In this document: piece after piece, positions 1 to 12,440 of the stretch
Numbering within the stretch: position 1 is the first letter of the stretch
Layout: every line of letters starts with the position of its first letter
Assembly: GCF_037975245.1 (NCBI RefSeq)
Contig: NC_092574.1
Coordinates: forward strand, 8,496,213 to 8,560,212
Direction: 5' to 3'
Source of the DNA: Apostichopus japonicus
Taxonomy: Eukaryota > Echinodermata > Holothuroidea > Aspidochirotida > Stichopodidae
Length of the DNA: 64,000 nt
Notes under the pieces: generated by a model
Told to the model about the DNA's origin: nothing
What the model saw: only the letters and a program-made list of their open reading frames with translations
Databases searched by the model: none
Translations under genes and position numbers: made by a program

Positions 1-1124
1 TATTAGGCATTACATGAAAGATATATGATCCAAACATGTTTTTCTGCATGATATCGTGTTTACAAACGTTTCCACCAATTTGACCTCTGGTGACCTCAAA
101 TGAACCATTGATTGAACTATTAAAGATACCATCCCTAGATATTTTTTAGACCAAATGCATTATGAATAATCAGTCAGTAAGAAATGGATCAGATTCCATT
201 ATAACTATTTCATCAACCAGATATTTTTAATATTATTATGGTTGTAAATGCTTCCCCCATCTCCCCCCTCCCCCTCTGGGAAATTATAGGAAAATGGAAA
301 GACTTAAAACATGGATTTCAATTTTACTTATAGACTATTTGAAATGAAACTAGAATACTGTCACTGTATTTTAAAGCTAATTGTCTACTTTAAAGTAAAG
401 TAATACCGTACAGTACTACTAATATTTGTTAGTAAAAAGTTCACCCTTGTAAATGGGTCATTGATAAGAAGGGGGTGGGGTGGGTGGGGGGTGGTGGGAG
501 GGGAAACATGACCACAAGTTGCCAAAGACAGCACCATTTTTCATCTTAGCACTATTATGCACAAATTTTCCAAAGGGGGAGAGGGACACCCCTCCCCTTA
601 GACACCACCGCCAGACCCACGGATTTACAAGTAGCCGGCACTAGGTCAAGTCTAACCAGCACTACTGTACAGTAGCTATAACCCTGACACATAGTCTACA
701 GAAGATGCTGATATATCTACATGCAATCACACAATGATTTCAATATTAAATTATTCCATATGACAGGCAATAGTTACCGAAGGATTCTCAAAATTCTCAA
801 AGTCAAATACATTTGCTCCAGTATTATCTAAAGGCAGACACTCTTGATTTATTTCACAAACATGCTCAATTTAAATAATTTCAATATTTTTTACTTCGAG
901 ATCACACAGTATAAACTAGCCTGTATTTCTCTCTTTGAGTCTTTCTATATCATGGAATACAAACAGCTTAGAGTATTACACCATATTGTTTTTGCAATTG
1001 CCTTCAAATGTATGTTTGTCACTGCAAAGTAATACTCATTCTACAATACAAAACCACAAGACTAGACAACAAAGTTGATGTTTGTTGAATCATACCTTCA
1101 AAAAAAAGCTTGCAATGCTATTTA
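1..1124. other. Gene-free AT-rich spacer
   Basis: No exon or RNA gene is visible. About 60-140 is a decayed piece of the dispersed 'gacctc' repeat family described at 7200. Positions 466-505 are a G-rich run. Around 570-620 there is a C-rich patch like the tips of the MITEs further on. Confidence 0.5.
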
Positions 1125-1804
1125 CAAAAGCTCCAAATTTATGTTCCTGTTGCAATACTTAACCTAGATGTATGTTCCTGTTGCAATACTATGTATGTTA
1201 CTGTTGTAATACTGTACCTATATGTATGTTACTGTTGCAACAATGTACCTATGTATGTTCCTGTTAAAATACGGTACCTGTTTATGTTCCTTGTATATTA
1301 CTTTACCTATGTTATATTACCATTGCAACACTGTACCTATGTATATTCCTGTTGAAATACTGTAACTGTTTATTTTCCTTGTAATACTTTACCTATGTAT
1401 GTTACTGTTGCAATACTCTACCTGTGTATATTCCTGCTGTAATACTGTACCTATGTATGTTACTCTTGTAATACTGCACCTATATATGTTACTGTTGTAA
1501 TACTGCACCTATAGATGTTACTGTTGCAATACTGTACCTATGTATGTTACTGCTGTAATACTCTACCTATGTATGTTACTGTTGCAATACTGTAACTGTG
1601 TATGTTACTGTTGTAATACTGTACCTATGTATGTTCCTGTTGCAATACTGTACCTGTGTATGTACCTGTACTACCTGTTGCAATACTGCACCTATGTATC
1701 TTCCTGAACATTGCAATACTGTAACTGTTTATGTTCCTGTTGTAATATTATACCTAGATGCATGTTCCTGTTGCAATACTGCACCTATTCCTGTTGCAAC
1801 GTAC
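1125..1804. repeat. 29-bp minisatellite, about 23 copies
   Basis: A unit close to TGTTGCAATACTGTACCTAT plus GTATGTTAC recurs every 29 bases (for example at 1520, 1549 and 1578). Copies vary at the GCAATA/GTAATA and GTTAC/GTTCC positions. Because 29 is not a multiple of three, the short open frames here (1110-1355 and 1598-1825) are periodic artefacts and not genes. Confidence 0.9.
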
Positions 1805-1829
1805 AGTATGTTGGAAACTGAGTGACACG

Positions 1830-3796
1830 ACAGGACTCTTGCTCTTTGGTGACAAGTTCCAACTGTAGCTGCAGCATCCCCGGGCAAAGTATCACAGACC
1901 TACAGAAACTTATAATGACAGCACGACTGATTCAAGATTACACTTAATGTGAGGTAAGAAAAAACAGAACCTCATTGCACCTTCCATCCCCCCCTCTCCC
2001 CCTGCCCCAACAGAAGATCAATAATAAAACGAATGAAAATAATCATACAAAATACTATTCTTTGATCAATTCATTATTGTATTCTTGGTATCTAATTCAA
2101 ATACAAGTTTACTAATTTACATATTTTTAATAATACTACTAGTACTAAGTTAAAAGAAACTGAACACACTGCAACTACTGTACTGACAACATACTGCTGT
2201 TCTGATCTCCACATCATATTTTGTAGCATGCATGCACCTTATGAATCTATATATGGAAAATGGATATTATATTGACCAAAGTATGACGTCTTCAATGCAA
2301 GGAAAGCCACTAAATCTCTAAATTAAGCCTACAGTAGTACACTGCAATACAAGCATGACAAAAGCAGTTACAGTAATAGACCTTGTACAAAAGCTAGAGG
2401 TTAGCTCACTGAAGCTCTGGCACTTGAAAATATCACCATGGAAACAGAATATTGTAGAGCCTTTCATTTTTTTTTAATACATAAAAAGGAGCAAAAATAG
2501 ACTGTCAGTGAAGTGTGAGACAAAAGTGAAAAGACTAAGTTTAATTTGAGCAAGTGAGTGGATTTCATGACATTCAATCACACATGACCGTACTAAACAG
2601 TGTTTTGTGCCTGCATCATGCACCCTTTTTAGTTTGTTATACGAGTACGATGATCATTGTTGTAAGCTTCATTAACTAAGTTATTCTCTTCATAACTGCA
2701 TTTTAAAGCTGCATTTGCTTTACAAGTGTACCAGGAAAACTTTACTCAGAGCTCACAAAAGCTATGGCACTTGTAATATCATGCATGGAAACAGACAAGT
2801 CAGAATATTGTAAATTTTAAAGTTTGTTTTTTTCCAACATAAATAGGTAAAGAGAAAAACAGTCAGGAAAGTGTGAAATCACATGATGGCACATAACAGT
2901 TTTTTACTAAGCCAAAATCATAAAATTCTTTAAAGTGGCCATGACACAAAATTTCAACGTCCTGTTTTTTTGGGATCCATCTAAGCATGTTCTCTAGAAC
3001 ATATACCAACCATTCTGCCAGTTAAAAGCTTGATTTTTCCAGTCGAAAATTGAGAATTAATTTACCCTATTCGGGCTTGAAAAGTTCATTCGCCCGAAAA
3101 TTTTCCTAATCTCATGACATCATGTGACGTCATCTTAGGAACACGATTTGCTCTCACTGAATCCTCCCAACATATATCATACTTACACTACGACAAGTGT
3201 ACATAAATACACAATACAATCAAACAAGTCGGCGCGGAATCAAATCTAAATTTCCCGTGGGTTACATCCTATGAGGTGTGGAGGGAGGGGGTGGGGTAGT
3301 GGCACTATAGGTGTGCTGTTGTCTGGTCAACATGTTGAGTAATCCTCAATCTTGGAAAAGTCCCACCTGACCTATTGTATTGTACTGTACATTCACCTTC
3401 ATGGATAACTAGTTACATCTTCTTAACTGTGCACACATAAAAAACTGGCCTTGATCTTGCTTTGGTCAAAGTTTATTATCTGAGTTCTGCCCCCCCAACC
3501 CCCATCCCTCCTCAAAAAAAAAAAAAACTCTGAATACAGGCCTGGTTCCTGGTTCAATTTTGGTGGACTATAGTAACTCATTCAATTTTCGGACCAGTGC
3601 ATTTTATCTTTCCTTTGATGATGAAGTATGGTGCCATCGTGATCGTTGCAAACATGCAAAAGGCAATTGTAATTGTTGGGAGTCAGTTATGTCATTTCTC
3701 ATGGTTGTCAGGGAAATGTTCGATAGAAATAAAAAGAAAGAAGCAAAACAAAATGACTTTCATAAACTGAAGGTTAGAATGAACTATATTGATATA
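1830..3796. other. Gene-free spacer with decayed repeats
   Basis: No supported gene. It holds the paired repeat at 2395-2885 and, near 2930, a 'TTTAAAGTGGCCATGACAC' motif that looks like the tip of a dispersed element. A C-rich run and an A13 tract lie near 3490-3530. Confidence 0.4.
2395..2885 (+). repeat. Direct repeat pair of about 125 bp
   Basis: About 2405-2530 and 2755-2880 share 'CTCTGGCACTTG / CTATGGCACTTG', 'CATGGAAACAGA', 'AGAATATTGTA' and 'CAGT..GAAGTGTGA' in the same order and spacing. The copies are clearly diverged, so this is an old duplication or two copies of one dispersed element. Confidence 0.6.
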
Positions 3797-4131
3797 CAGT
3801 GGCGGAGCTAGGGGTATTGGTCGGGGGGCGAGAATGGTATGTAGGGGCACTTTCGACACTATCTAAGCGGAGCACCACCACAGGTTGGCGTGGAGCGTAC
3901 AGAAATTTCTTGAGTAAAGATACTCCCTAGATCGCCGGAAATGACCCTTTCCGGGCCTTGCTAATTTGCAGATAATGTGACAAATGTCGATAGGTAGATG
4001 AGAGCGCAATAACAAAGTCAATAGTCGCGAATAAGTAAAAAGTGGTAAAAAGCTGAAAAAGGCGCCAGCAGTCCATTTGAGTCCGTCGGGGGGCATCCCG
4101 CCCCCCTGACTGTATGGACACTCCGCCACTG
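3797..4131 (+). mobile_element. hAT-type MITE, family A, copy 1
   Basis: A 335-bp element with terminal inverted repeats CAGTGGCGGAGCTAGG at the left and ...CTCCGCCACTG at the right. The flanking octamers ttgatata and gtgatata match at 7 of 8 positions, as expected for the 8-bp duplication made by hAT transposases. It codes for no transposase. The core at about 3863-3960 (TAAGCGGAGC, CACAGGTTGGCG, AGATCGCCGGAAATGACCC) recurs in the copies at 11951 and 42735 and in the fragments at 32.2 and 33.2 kb. The minus-strand frames across it are repeat-derived. Confidence 0.85.
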
Positions 4132-7100
4132 GTGATATACACCTACTATGACCAGATGCTAATGAACTTATTCAACAGATATTATCGGAGTGAAGACTGG
4201 AAACAATATTTGCAGTGGTCTCATAAATATGTTACCGACTTGACGTAAACTTACAAATTATGTTCCTTGTTCAACACTGGAAAATGGAAATTAATGTGCG
4301 CTACAACATATGAAAATTAATGTTTAATGCACAAGGTCATCCTTAAAGTTTAATACCACAACAACAAATTTCTTGATACAGTGCTGAACTGTATAAGCTA
4401 CTTTCCCAATACAAACATTATTGTGCAGCATATATATGCCATACTTACACTTGACTAACACATACGAACAGTATACCTATGGTAGGCCTAGTCTACAGTA
4501 GGTAGGAATATAATTATGTAGTGTTCGTATGGATCACAAAATGTTTCGTTGCACTGTACAGTTAGTTTCCTGAGTGAATGTGGTTGGAGTGAATATGATG
4601 GTATAATTTTAGTCTGAAATGTAAGTGCAGCTGCTTTGCTCGAAGCAAAAAGCTTTTTACATACATCAAGTGCTTTTATGAAGTTGAACTGGAAGCGAGG
4701 TGTATTGGTTTATTTTACAAGTATACAACAATGTTGTTCCTTCATGCAATGTGAGGTGCACTGACAAATTTTAGTCCTGGTGCATTAAAAATAATATTAT
4801 TTTATTTTTTGTTACCAGGTCAAATGAAGTTGTTTTCTGTTCATTACATGATGTACTGAACTACTGTATGTACCACAACAAACTTTGAACTAAATGATGT
4901 AAACAAAAACTTAATGTTAATTGATTAACACATGAATTTATTCACAAAAAAACACATATATGCGGTTAACACATAGGTGTGCACACTGTGTTACATTATG
5001 ACATATATACTGTGAAGTGTGATATTAATCAACACAACCATTCATATTCAAAATTGTATTTTAAAAAAAAACTTTCTCCTGACCATAACATTCTCAATTT
5101 TTTTTTTGTAATTTTAGTAATTATCCATGGCGTTCAAACTGTTCTTGGTCACATGACATTAATATTTATATTACAAGCAGAAGTACAGGTACGCTGTCTT
5201 AAACTCAATACAAAAGAGAGAGTTGTTTGACCTTGAAGTAGAAGAATCGATCTCACAATATTTATCCTTGTTTGTGTGTGCATACTCCTTTCTCATTGAC
5301 CAGAAATATTCTACAGAACTCATCAGTAGTCGGTCAAGCAAAAAATATTGGATCACATATCAATTGCTAACATATATATTTAATTCACATGTTATTTTGG
5401 CTTGTGTGCGATATGTGCCGTATGGGAAGATGTAATACAGAGTTACAGTACACTATATAGATAGCAGAGCGCTTAGAGAGTGGTTAGTATTTAGTTTAAC
5501 AGGTTTTATAAACTGAGGGATAGTTGTAGGTGTCCTTGTGATCAAGCTGTTCACTCCCCCTCCCCCTCCCCCCCCACTCCACCTTCACAAATTAGTCCTT
5601 GCAGTACAATGTCTAACCTGTCTTTCACTGAAATAGATATAGGGCATCAGGATCATGGGGGAGAGAAAAAATTGAAAATTGTACAGCATATCTCCCACAC
5701 CAATTCAAGTGGATTCTCTCTACGTTCCTACCCGCAGGCAAAGACATATGTGTGGCCCATTTCTGATCACAATTTTGAAAACCCATCAGAAATTATTTAG
5801 GAAACAATTAGAACATTTAATGGGAGATCAGCACATAAATTCCAGAGAGAATGTGACTGCTTTAAGAATATTGAGACTCCCGGTAAGACTGGTAAAGCTG
5901 GCAGGATTGCAATGTGCTATACTGTTTAATTATTGAGTATTTGTCAAATTTATGGAGGAGGATTGACTACATCTCATGATTCATGTCTGTTACTCTTTAA
6001 ACTGAGCAATCAAAAAGGCAATTGAAAGAAAGCACAGTGAAGTGCAGTGTGCACACTGGCCCTCGAAATGTAAGCAATTTTTTTGGCCAATACGTAAGTG
6101 GTTTTCGCTGCTTGCCAGTAGATAGTTTTTTTTTTTTTTTTTTTAAATGAATGTTTCTGCCAGTTGACATTAAGAATATGTACTAGGTATGAAATTAATA
6201 CAAGCTACATATGATGAGCTTTTCATGTTTACGAGCTGAGATGTCACAAACAAACAAACACAAACACGCATATACACATAACATCATGACTGCATCTATA
6301 GATTTGTTTTACCTTCTGCAAGGAATAAGAAGAAAAAAACTGTTGTATATATTTCAACATATGCCACACATGTCCAATCCTACCAATGTTAGTTATCACT
6401 ACTATTAGCAAATGAGACTGTAACCAAGCTTAATTGCACTCTTGTTATTGTCAGGTACTTAAATAACATCATTACTAATAACTAACCTAACAAGCAGGAC
6501 TTGAATGATTTATATCAATGAATTTTGATCACTACAAATCATTCTCTGATTGAACATTTACTGTAGTATATTAAATAAATTACTGCTTTAAGGAATGGCT
6601 TTGTGCAATTTCATGTCTACATGTTCAACCAGAAGCCAGTTAGCTTTGTGATTCCTTGCTGTACATTACATTATCCTCAAAATTAAAAATGACTGCCTAA
6701 TGCAGAGCAAGTGAGTTAAATTTGTCCAAGAATTAAGTGAGAACCAGAAAAGGTTTGTAGCAATCCCTTATGGGCATCAATCATGTCACTTAAATGAAAA
6801 AGTTTCAACTTTTAATATCCAAAAAGAACAGTCTTCCTATGTGAAATATAGACACATTTCACCAACTTTGAGCTAGCAATCCCTTTATAACTGTTGAGGG
6901 TTGAGTGTGAAATATTTCTGAGAAATTGGCCAATATTTCCACCATTTGAGTTGTCCCCTTGAGCCAATTTGTGCCCATTTTAGATAACCTGTTGATCCCT
7001 TGAGGCTTAGAGGGGGAAACTGAAAGGAGGCTTAAGTGCATGTTTAAAGCAAGAGTATGAACTCTAAAGCAGATTTCATTATATGGATGCCAGGTGTAGA

Positions 7101-7199
7101 GCCCTTGCACAGACCTAAACTGAACTGAATAGCACTGGAGAATTCACAGATTAATTATAGCTTTAATTTTGGAGTTATCATGATTAAAAGGTTTTCAGA
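4132..7199. other. Gene-free spacer with one coding-like patch
   Basis: Mostly AT-rich. The patch at 5609-5936 has two overlapping plus-strand frames. One contains a possible acceptor before 5737 and a good donor (CCCG|GTAAGACT) near 5882. The other runs from ATG 5609 through one internal stop to a stop near 5933. Neither resembles a family I know. A T18 tract lies at 6126-6144. The rest shows nothing I can name. Confidence 0.35.
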
Positions 7200-7545
7200 C
7201 ACTGATGCCTGTTGACCTCAATCGACCTTTGACCTCTACCAATTTCAATAGCATTCTCGCACTCACCAAGCTGGATCTACATACTACATATGAAGTTCAA
7301 GAAAGATATACTTCTTGTGTTATCCTGTTTACAAGATTTTCAGACTTTATTTTTAATGTTGACCGCAAACGACCTTTGACCTCCACCAATTTCAATAGTA
7401 ATCTTGTACTCAACCAGCTGCATACCATGTATGAAGTTCAACAAAGATGTATGTTTTGAGTTATCGTGTACACAAAGTTTTCAGACTTTGACCTCTGTTG
7501 ACCCCAAATGACCATTGAACTTCACAGAAAACAATAAAACTTCTT
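7200..7545 (-). repeat. Dispersed AGGTCA-bearing repeat, inverted, two units
   Basis: On the minus strand this matches the family seen at 9980, 25550, 31190 and 35040: a 'GGTGGAGGTCAAAGGTCATT' block followed by 'CTTGTAAACACGATATCTCA'. Two units are present here. Each carries AGGTCAAAGGTCG, a near-perfect direct repeat with one-base spacing (7223-7235 and 7370-7382). Confidence 0.75.
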
Positions 7546-8339
7546 TTACCCAATAAGACCACATACCAAGTATGAAGTAAATCCACCATGAACTTTTTGA
7601 GTTACTGTTTTTACAAGTCACATTCATACACATACACACACACACTCCATCACCATCACATAGATTACTCCTGCCACTGGCAAAGAATAAAAAAGAACTG
7701 GAACATTTATATTATGTACAGCACAATTTAAATTAGCACTTTTGCAAACTATAAAGTCCATAAAATGATGTACTGTAGGAGTAGGGCCTTGCTATTTAGG
7801 GCATCAGGTAGTACTTGGAAGGCCTATTCATGCCCATAGGTTCTGTTTTACAAGAGAAAGACAATTTTCTCAATAGGAAACAATTAACTTTCTGATATTA
7901 TTATTATAGTACTTATTAATTGATGCCAGGGGCAATACTGTAACTGCACATGGTAAACATCTTTGATATGACTTACTATCAGTAAGACAGTGAATAGGTA
8001 AAGAAAGACACACAGTCTGACACAGATCAGATTTATTACATCTGAATTATTCAGCAGTATGATGATGATGATGATGTCATAAACATTCAACATGTATGTC
8101 ATTATGTAACCATGGTACTTTGGGATTATAAGACTCCCTAATTAAAGATTTTGTTGTTGTTGTTGACTTTTAGTGCACTACTAACCACATCGGTACAGTA
8201 GTTGGGGTTCTGCAAGTGCTGATAATGAAACATGATCTATTGAAGATCATCTTCTAACAAGTCCAAAGTTCAACCAGAAAACCAACTGGATTAGAGATTC
8301 TTTGCCACATTTTACATGAGAAGTTACATTCAACCACTG

Positions 8340-8535
8340 GTAACACTGTGCCCAGAACATTTATGTACTGACCATTATGGCTTCAAGTTATCAACAAGGT
8401 TCTTGAAGTACTGTAATGCGGACCTTACTTATCAAATATCAAGTTCATATGCGTGTAACTGGACGTATTTGTGTGTATTACAAACTTTTCAGATTTTGAC
8501 TTCTGCTGACCTCAAATGACCTTTGGCTTTGACCT
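8340..8535 (-). repeat. Dispersed AGGTCA-bearing repeat, decayed copy
   Basis: Contains 'CAGATTTTGACTTCTGCTGACCTCAAATGACC', the reverse of the 'GGTCATTTGAGGTCA' block of the family described at 7200. It is more diverged than the other copies. Confidence 0.55.
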
Positions 8536-8539
8536 ACGA

Positions 8540-9960
8540 AGAAAATAATAGGAGTCTTGTACTAGGAGGATCTAAATGCCAATGTGAATCAAGGAGTAGC
8601 TACAAGCAAATATCTTGACAAATCAGGAATAAATACATCATGATTCCTAACAACAACAAAATCAAAAATGATAATAGTTACATTTCCTGAAATTTCAAAG
8701 AAATATATGTTGAGTCCCCATGAACGACAATGCAAACTGTAAAAGCTGCTAACACAGTGCTGTAGGTCAAATGCCTAAAATGTTTTGCTGTTTTTAGTCA
8801 AAATTATGAGAAAATGTAGGAAATATTATCCTTTAAATTTGAAAATGGATATAAATTTGTAAAATAATATTGATTCTATAAGAAAACAGTCAATTACATT
8901 AGGCTTATGCCTAAATGCAATACCGCAACTGCATGCTACATCATGAAATAGTGTGGACAATTTTCCTAGCCTATTTGTAATTTTGGCCAAATGCACTGGA
9001 TGTACAACTAGGCTAGGTGAATTAAATTTTCATAGGCCTACATACCGCTGTGATTTCCTGTTCTTGAATTCAATGGACCTGTTCAAAGGGATGAAATAAT
9101 TTGCTGGCTGGAACAAACCTAACTTAACAAAGTAACATTAGTCCAGTTTAAGCCTCAAGAAAAAATAATTCAAGCTAAGGTTATCATGACAATAAATTTA
9201 CTTTTAATGTTACCTTTAGCCTGAACAGTAAACATTTTGTTTGCCTAGCCTAGGCTATACTAAAGTTTTGTTCTGCCTGGGCTGTAATCCATTTGTTAAA
9301 TTTCCTAGGTTAGATAGGCCTAATGTGGTTGTATTTTATTGAAAACCTGCTTATTTTGGATTCATTAAAGTGATACCGCTCTTGCAACTTTGTGCAGTCT
9401 AAGAGTAAGACTACGGCTAACTGTAACAATTTTGGGAAAAGCTTAGGCAACAACCTACTGTAGCCTATGTAGAGCTGTATAGTGAAGGCCTAGGCCCTAA
9501 TCTTACTTAGTCTTACTTAATCATGTAGACCCTAGCCTAGGCCCCTAGGACTCGGAGTAGGAGTAGACGTAGCTAGGAGTTAGATCAGGATAAGCCTAGG
9601 CCTACTTGCTAAGCTTATAGTTACATACCAATTGAGGTCAGAAACACTTATATTCAAGTCTCCAGCTATAAAATACTGATAGTTTCCTGACATAAAAAGG
9701 CTTGGACCGATAGAAGTTCTACAAGCACGTTCACACAGAAGTAGCAGATTTGCTGTGCAGTGATATCAGACCGCTATATTCGTACCATGGTAACTACAAG
9801 CACTGATATGTAACGCTGCCTAGGTACGGCATGTAACGTTACTGCATACTGTATGACACAACTGTACATATGCAGTAAAGAACAGGGTAGTCTGCGACGA
9901 AAAGACCAATAAATATAGTAGGGGCGCAATATCAGTTTTTGGTTTCAATGATAATCGTAA
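8540..9960. other. Gene-free stretch rich in TAGGCCTA/CCTAGG palindromes
   Basis: No gene seen. From about 9000 to 9620 the hexamers AGGCCT, CCTAGG and GCCTAGGC recur many times, for example TTTCATAGGCCTACATACC near 9030 and CCTAGCCTAGGCCCCTAGGA near 9530. This is a compositional patch without fixed periodicity. Confidence 0.5.
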
Positions 9961-9974
9961 CCTATGTGGTTGTG

Positions 9975-10300
9975 CAGGCGGATGAGTGTGTGTGTGTGAG
10001 TGACGCTTTGCATGTAAACACGATATCTCAAGAAGAGAAGCTTGGACCAATCTCATATTTGGTGAGTAGGTGAACCAAATTGAGTGGAAGGATCCTCTTG
10101 TTTTTGGTGGAGGTCAAAGGTCATTTGGGGTCACTAGGTGTCAAAATGTGAAAACCTTGTAAACATGATATCTCAAGAAGGGAAGCTTGGACCAATCTCA
10201 TATTTAGTATGTTGTTGTAACATGTTAAGTACAAGAAGCCTGTTGTTTTTGGTGAAGGTCAGAGGTCATTTGGAGTCACCAGGGATGAAATTGTTGAAAC
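9975..10300 (+). repeat. Dispersed AGGTCA-bearing repeat, two units
   Basis: Starts with a GT-rich run and 'GTAAACACGATATCTCAAGA', then two units of roughly 120 bases. Unit 1 has AGGTCAAAGGTCA at 10111-10123 and unit 2 has AGGTCAGAGGTCA at 10256-10268. Both are exact DR1 arrangements. A third, weaker unit lies at 10540-10735. Overlapping open frames are not genes. Confidence 0.85.
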
Positions 10301-10539
10301 ATTGTTTCATAATATACCTCATCTCCCAACGTCGAGCCTATAAGATAACGTGTGCGTTACGACTCATAAGAGTAGGAGAGGCTGTTGACAATTGGAAATT
10401 AGCTTATGGGCATTCGTTGAAAACAGCAGCCATAGTGGCGAGTGAATTTTGCGTTTTGGCAAGTAGATTTTTAGTCACGGTCGCCAAATAGGGAGTACAT
10501 TTAAAAACGTTTGTCAAGGCCTGAACACCTTTAAAACAT

Positions 10540-10735
10540 GATTGCCATATTTGAGTACAGGAATCCTGTTGCCTGTGAGGTCAAATCTCATTTGAGGTCA
10601 CCAGAGGTCAAACTCTGAATGCCTTTTACATGATACCTATAACGATGGGAATCGTGGATACTTCTCATACTAGATGTGTGGATGCACCAAATTGAGTACA
10701 AGACCCCTATTGTCTTTGGTGGAGGTGTGTATTGC
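10540..10735 (+). repeat. Dispersed AGGTCA-bearing repeat, weaker unit
   Basis: Shows the same order of blocks as the preceding copy ('GAGTACAGGAATCCTGTTG', 'GAGGTCA', 'CACCAGAGGTCAAACT', 'GAGTACAAGACCCCTATTG') with more substitutions. Confidence 0.6.
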
Positions 10736-10771
10736 CAGGTACAGTAGACTGACCTGTGTTTACCATGCCAT

Positions 10772-11538
10772 CAGGGGCGTAGCGAGCGGGGGGGGGGTGT
10801 GGGGGGGGGTGTCACACCCCCCCAATAATTTGGTCGCTGTCGGGAAATTTTGGGTCTGTCGGCAAAAGGAGAAAAGGTGAAGAGAGCGGAAGGGGAAGAA
10901 AGAAGGAAAGCTGAATAGAAAAAGGAGAACGGGAGCTTCTTCCGTGCCAAATTTGACTTAAAATATGCACCAGATTGCATCTAAGGACGTTCAAACTAAT
11001 TTTTTCCAAAGGGGAGGGGTATACCCCTACCCTTAGACCCCTCCCCCATTTCAGTCACCACTTCCAGATCCGTCGGCAAATCAAATTTGACTTCAAATTT
11101 GCACCAGATTGCATCTAAGGACGTTTCAAAACTAAAAAATTGCCAAAGGGAGGGGGAACCCCCTCCCCTTAGACCCCTCCCCCATTTCAGTCACCACTTC
11201 CAGATCCGTCGGCAAATCAAATTGACTTAAGATATGCACCAGATTGCATCTAAGGACGTTTCAAAACTAAAAAATTGCCAAAAGGAAGGGGGACACCACC
11301 TCCCCTTAGACCCCTCCCCCATTTCAGTCACCACTTCCAGATCCGTCGGCAAATCGAATTTGACTTACAATATGCACCAGATTGCATCTAAGGACGTTTC
11401 AAAACTAAAAAATTGCCAAAGGAGAGGGGGAACCCCCTCCCCTTAGACCCCTCCCCCATTTCAGTCACCACTTCCAGATCCGTCGGCAAATTAAATTCTC
11501 CACACCCCCCCAACAAAAACCCCTTCGCTACGCCCCTG
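10772..11538 (+). mobile_element. hAT-type MITE, family B, with amplified core
   Basis: A 767-bp element bounded by CAGGGGCGTAGCGA at the left and TCGCTACGCCCCTG at the right. It is flanked by a perfect 8-bp target duplication, CATGCCAT (10764-10771 and 11539-11546). It is longer than the 361-bp sister copy at 16159 because an internal block of about 135 bp (GCACCAGATTGCATCTAAGG ... CCACTTCCAGATCCGTCGGC) is present four times in tandem (10957-11490) instead of once. It has no transposase coding sequence. Confidence 0.9.
10957..11490 (+). repeat. Four tandem ~135-bp units inside the MITE
   Basis: Units begin at about 10957, 11089, 11223 and 11362. Each contains ATGCACCAGATTGCATC, a hairpin-prone 'GGGAGGGGG..CCCCCTCCCC' stretch and CACTTCCAGATCCGTCGGC. 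The units are close to identical except the first, so the amplification looks recent. Confidence 0.88.
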
Positions 11539-11950
11539 CATGCCATAGTGTAATTGTACATCAAAATAGTGGTCCGGGCCATTTGTATTGTGACAGCTAT
11601 GTCTGCAGCAGAAGTATAGTGCAATGAAGTCATCGAAACCTCAATGCATTTCGCATTCTGGTTAAATATTTCGTGCTGAGCCTTTTTCAAGCTTTAAACA
11701 CTTTCTTGTCTACGAGGTCGGCGATGGTTTGGTTTGCAGAGACCGACTGATGCACGCAGTTCTTCGATAGGTGAGATGCTTATCATGAAAAGAATAGAAA
11801 TAACTTGATAAGAGTAATTTCCTATTACGATTGTGTCGCCATTAACTTCAAATTTATCCAGCGAGCACGATTCAACAATTAGCATTACTGATATTCTACC
11901 AGACTTAACTGATAAAATATCGTTTCAAATGCATTTAAGAAGTACAGTAT

Positions 11951-12331
11951 CAGTGAAGGAGCTATGGGTATTGGCCAGAGGGGCGAGAACGGTCTAGGGG
12001 CGCTTTCGACATCTAAGCGGAGCGCCACCACAGGTTGGCGCGAAGCGTACAAACATTTTTGAGTATACTCCCTAGATCGCCGGAAATGACCCGTTCCGGG
12101 CCTTGCTAATTTGCAGATGAACGAAGAATAAATAAGTGTCATTCGTACAACGAAAGTGTCGATAAAGCATTTTGTCAGAAAATTACACCAACAAAATGTG
12201 ACAAATGTCAATAGGTAGATGAGAGCGCAATAAAAAAGTGGTAAAAAGCTGAAAAGTGCGCCAGCAGTCCATTTTAGTCCGTCAGGGGGGGGGGGCATCC
12301 GCCCCCTGACTATATGGACGCTCCGCCACTG
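11951..12331 (+). mobile_element. hAT-type MITE, family A, copy 2
   Basis: A 381-bp relative of the element at 3797. The left tip is slightly mutated (CAGTGAAGGAGCTA) and the right tip is CGCTCCGCCACTG. The flanking octamers TACAGTAT and TACAGATT match at 6 of 8. The conserved core lies at about 12012-12115. It carries about 70 extra bases after the core compared with copy 1. Confidence 0.82.
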
Positions 12332-12440
12332 TACAGATTACATCGTGATTGACAATATAAGTATATATGACAGACACGCACAAATCACGCTTAATGAATG
12401 AAAGGTAAGATAGGAACTATTTCTTTCAACTTCCTCTCAC

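Noticed and set aside
1110-1825. Cysteine- and tyrosine-rich open frames
   Set aside because: They lie wholly in the 29-bp minisatellite, whose period changes frame each unit.
1805-1899. Possible third minus-strand exon (acceptor TTTCTGTAG, donor GTACGT)
   Set aside because: Two frames are open, the donor lies at the minisatellite edge, and the 95-nt length gives no phase agreement with the other candidates.
10771-11009. Minus-strand frames rich in Phe/Ser/Pro
   Set aside because: They lie inside a non-coding MITE and recur in its sister copy at 16,315-16,563.
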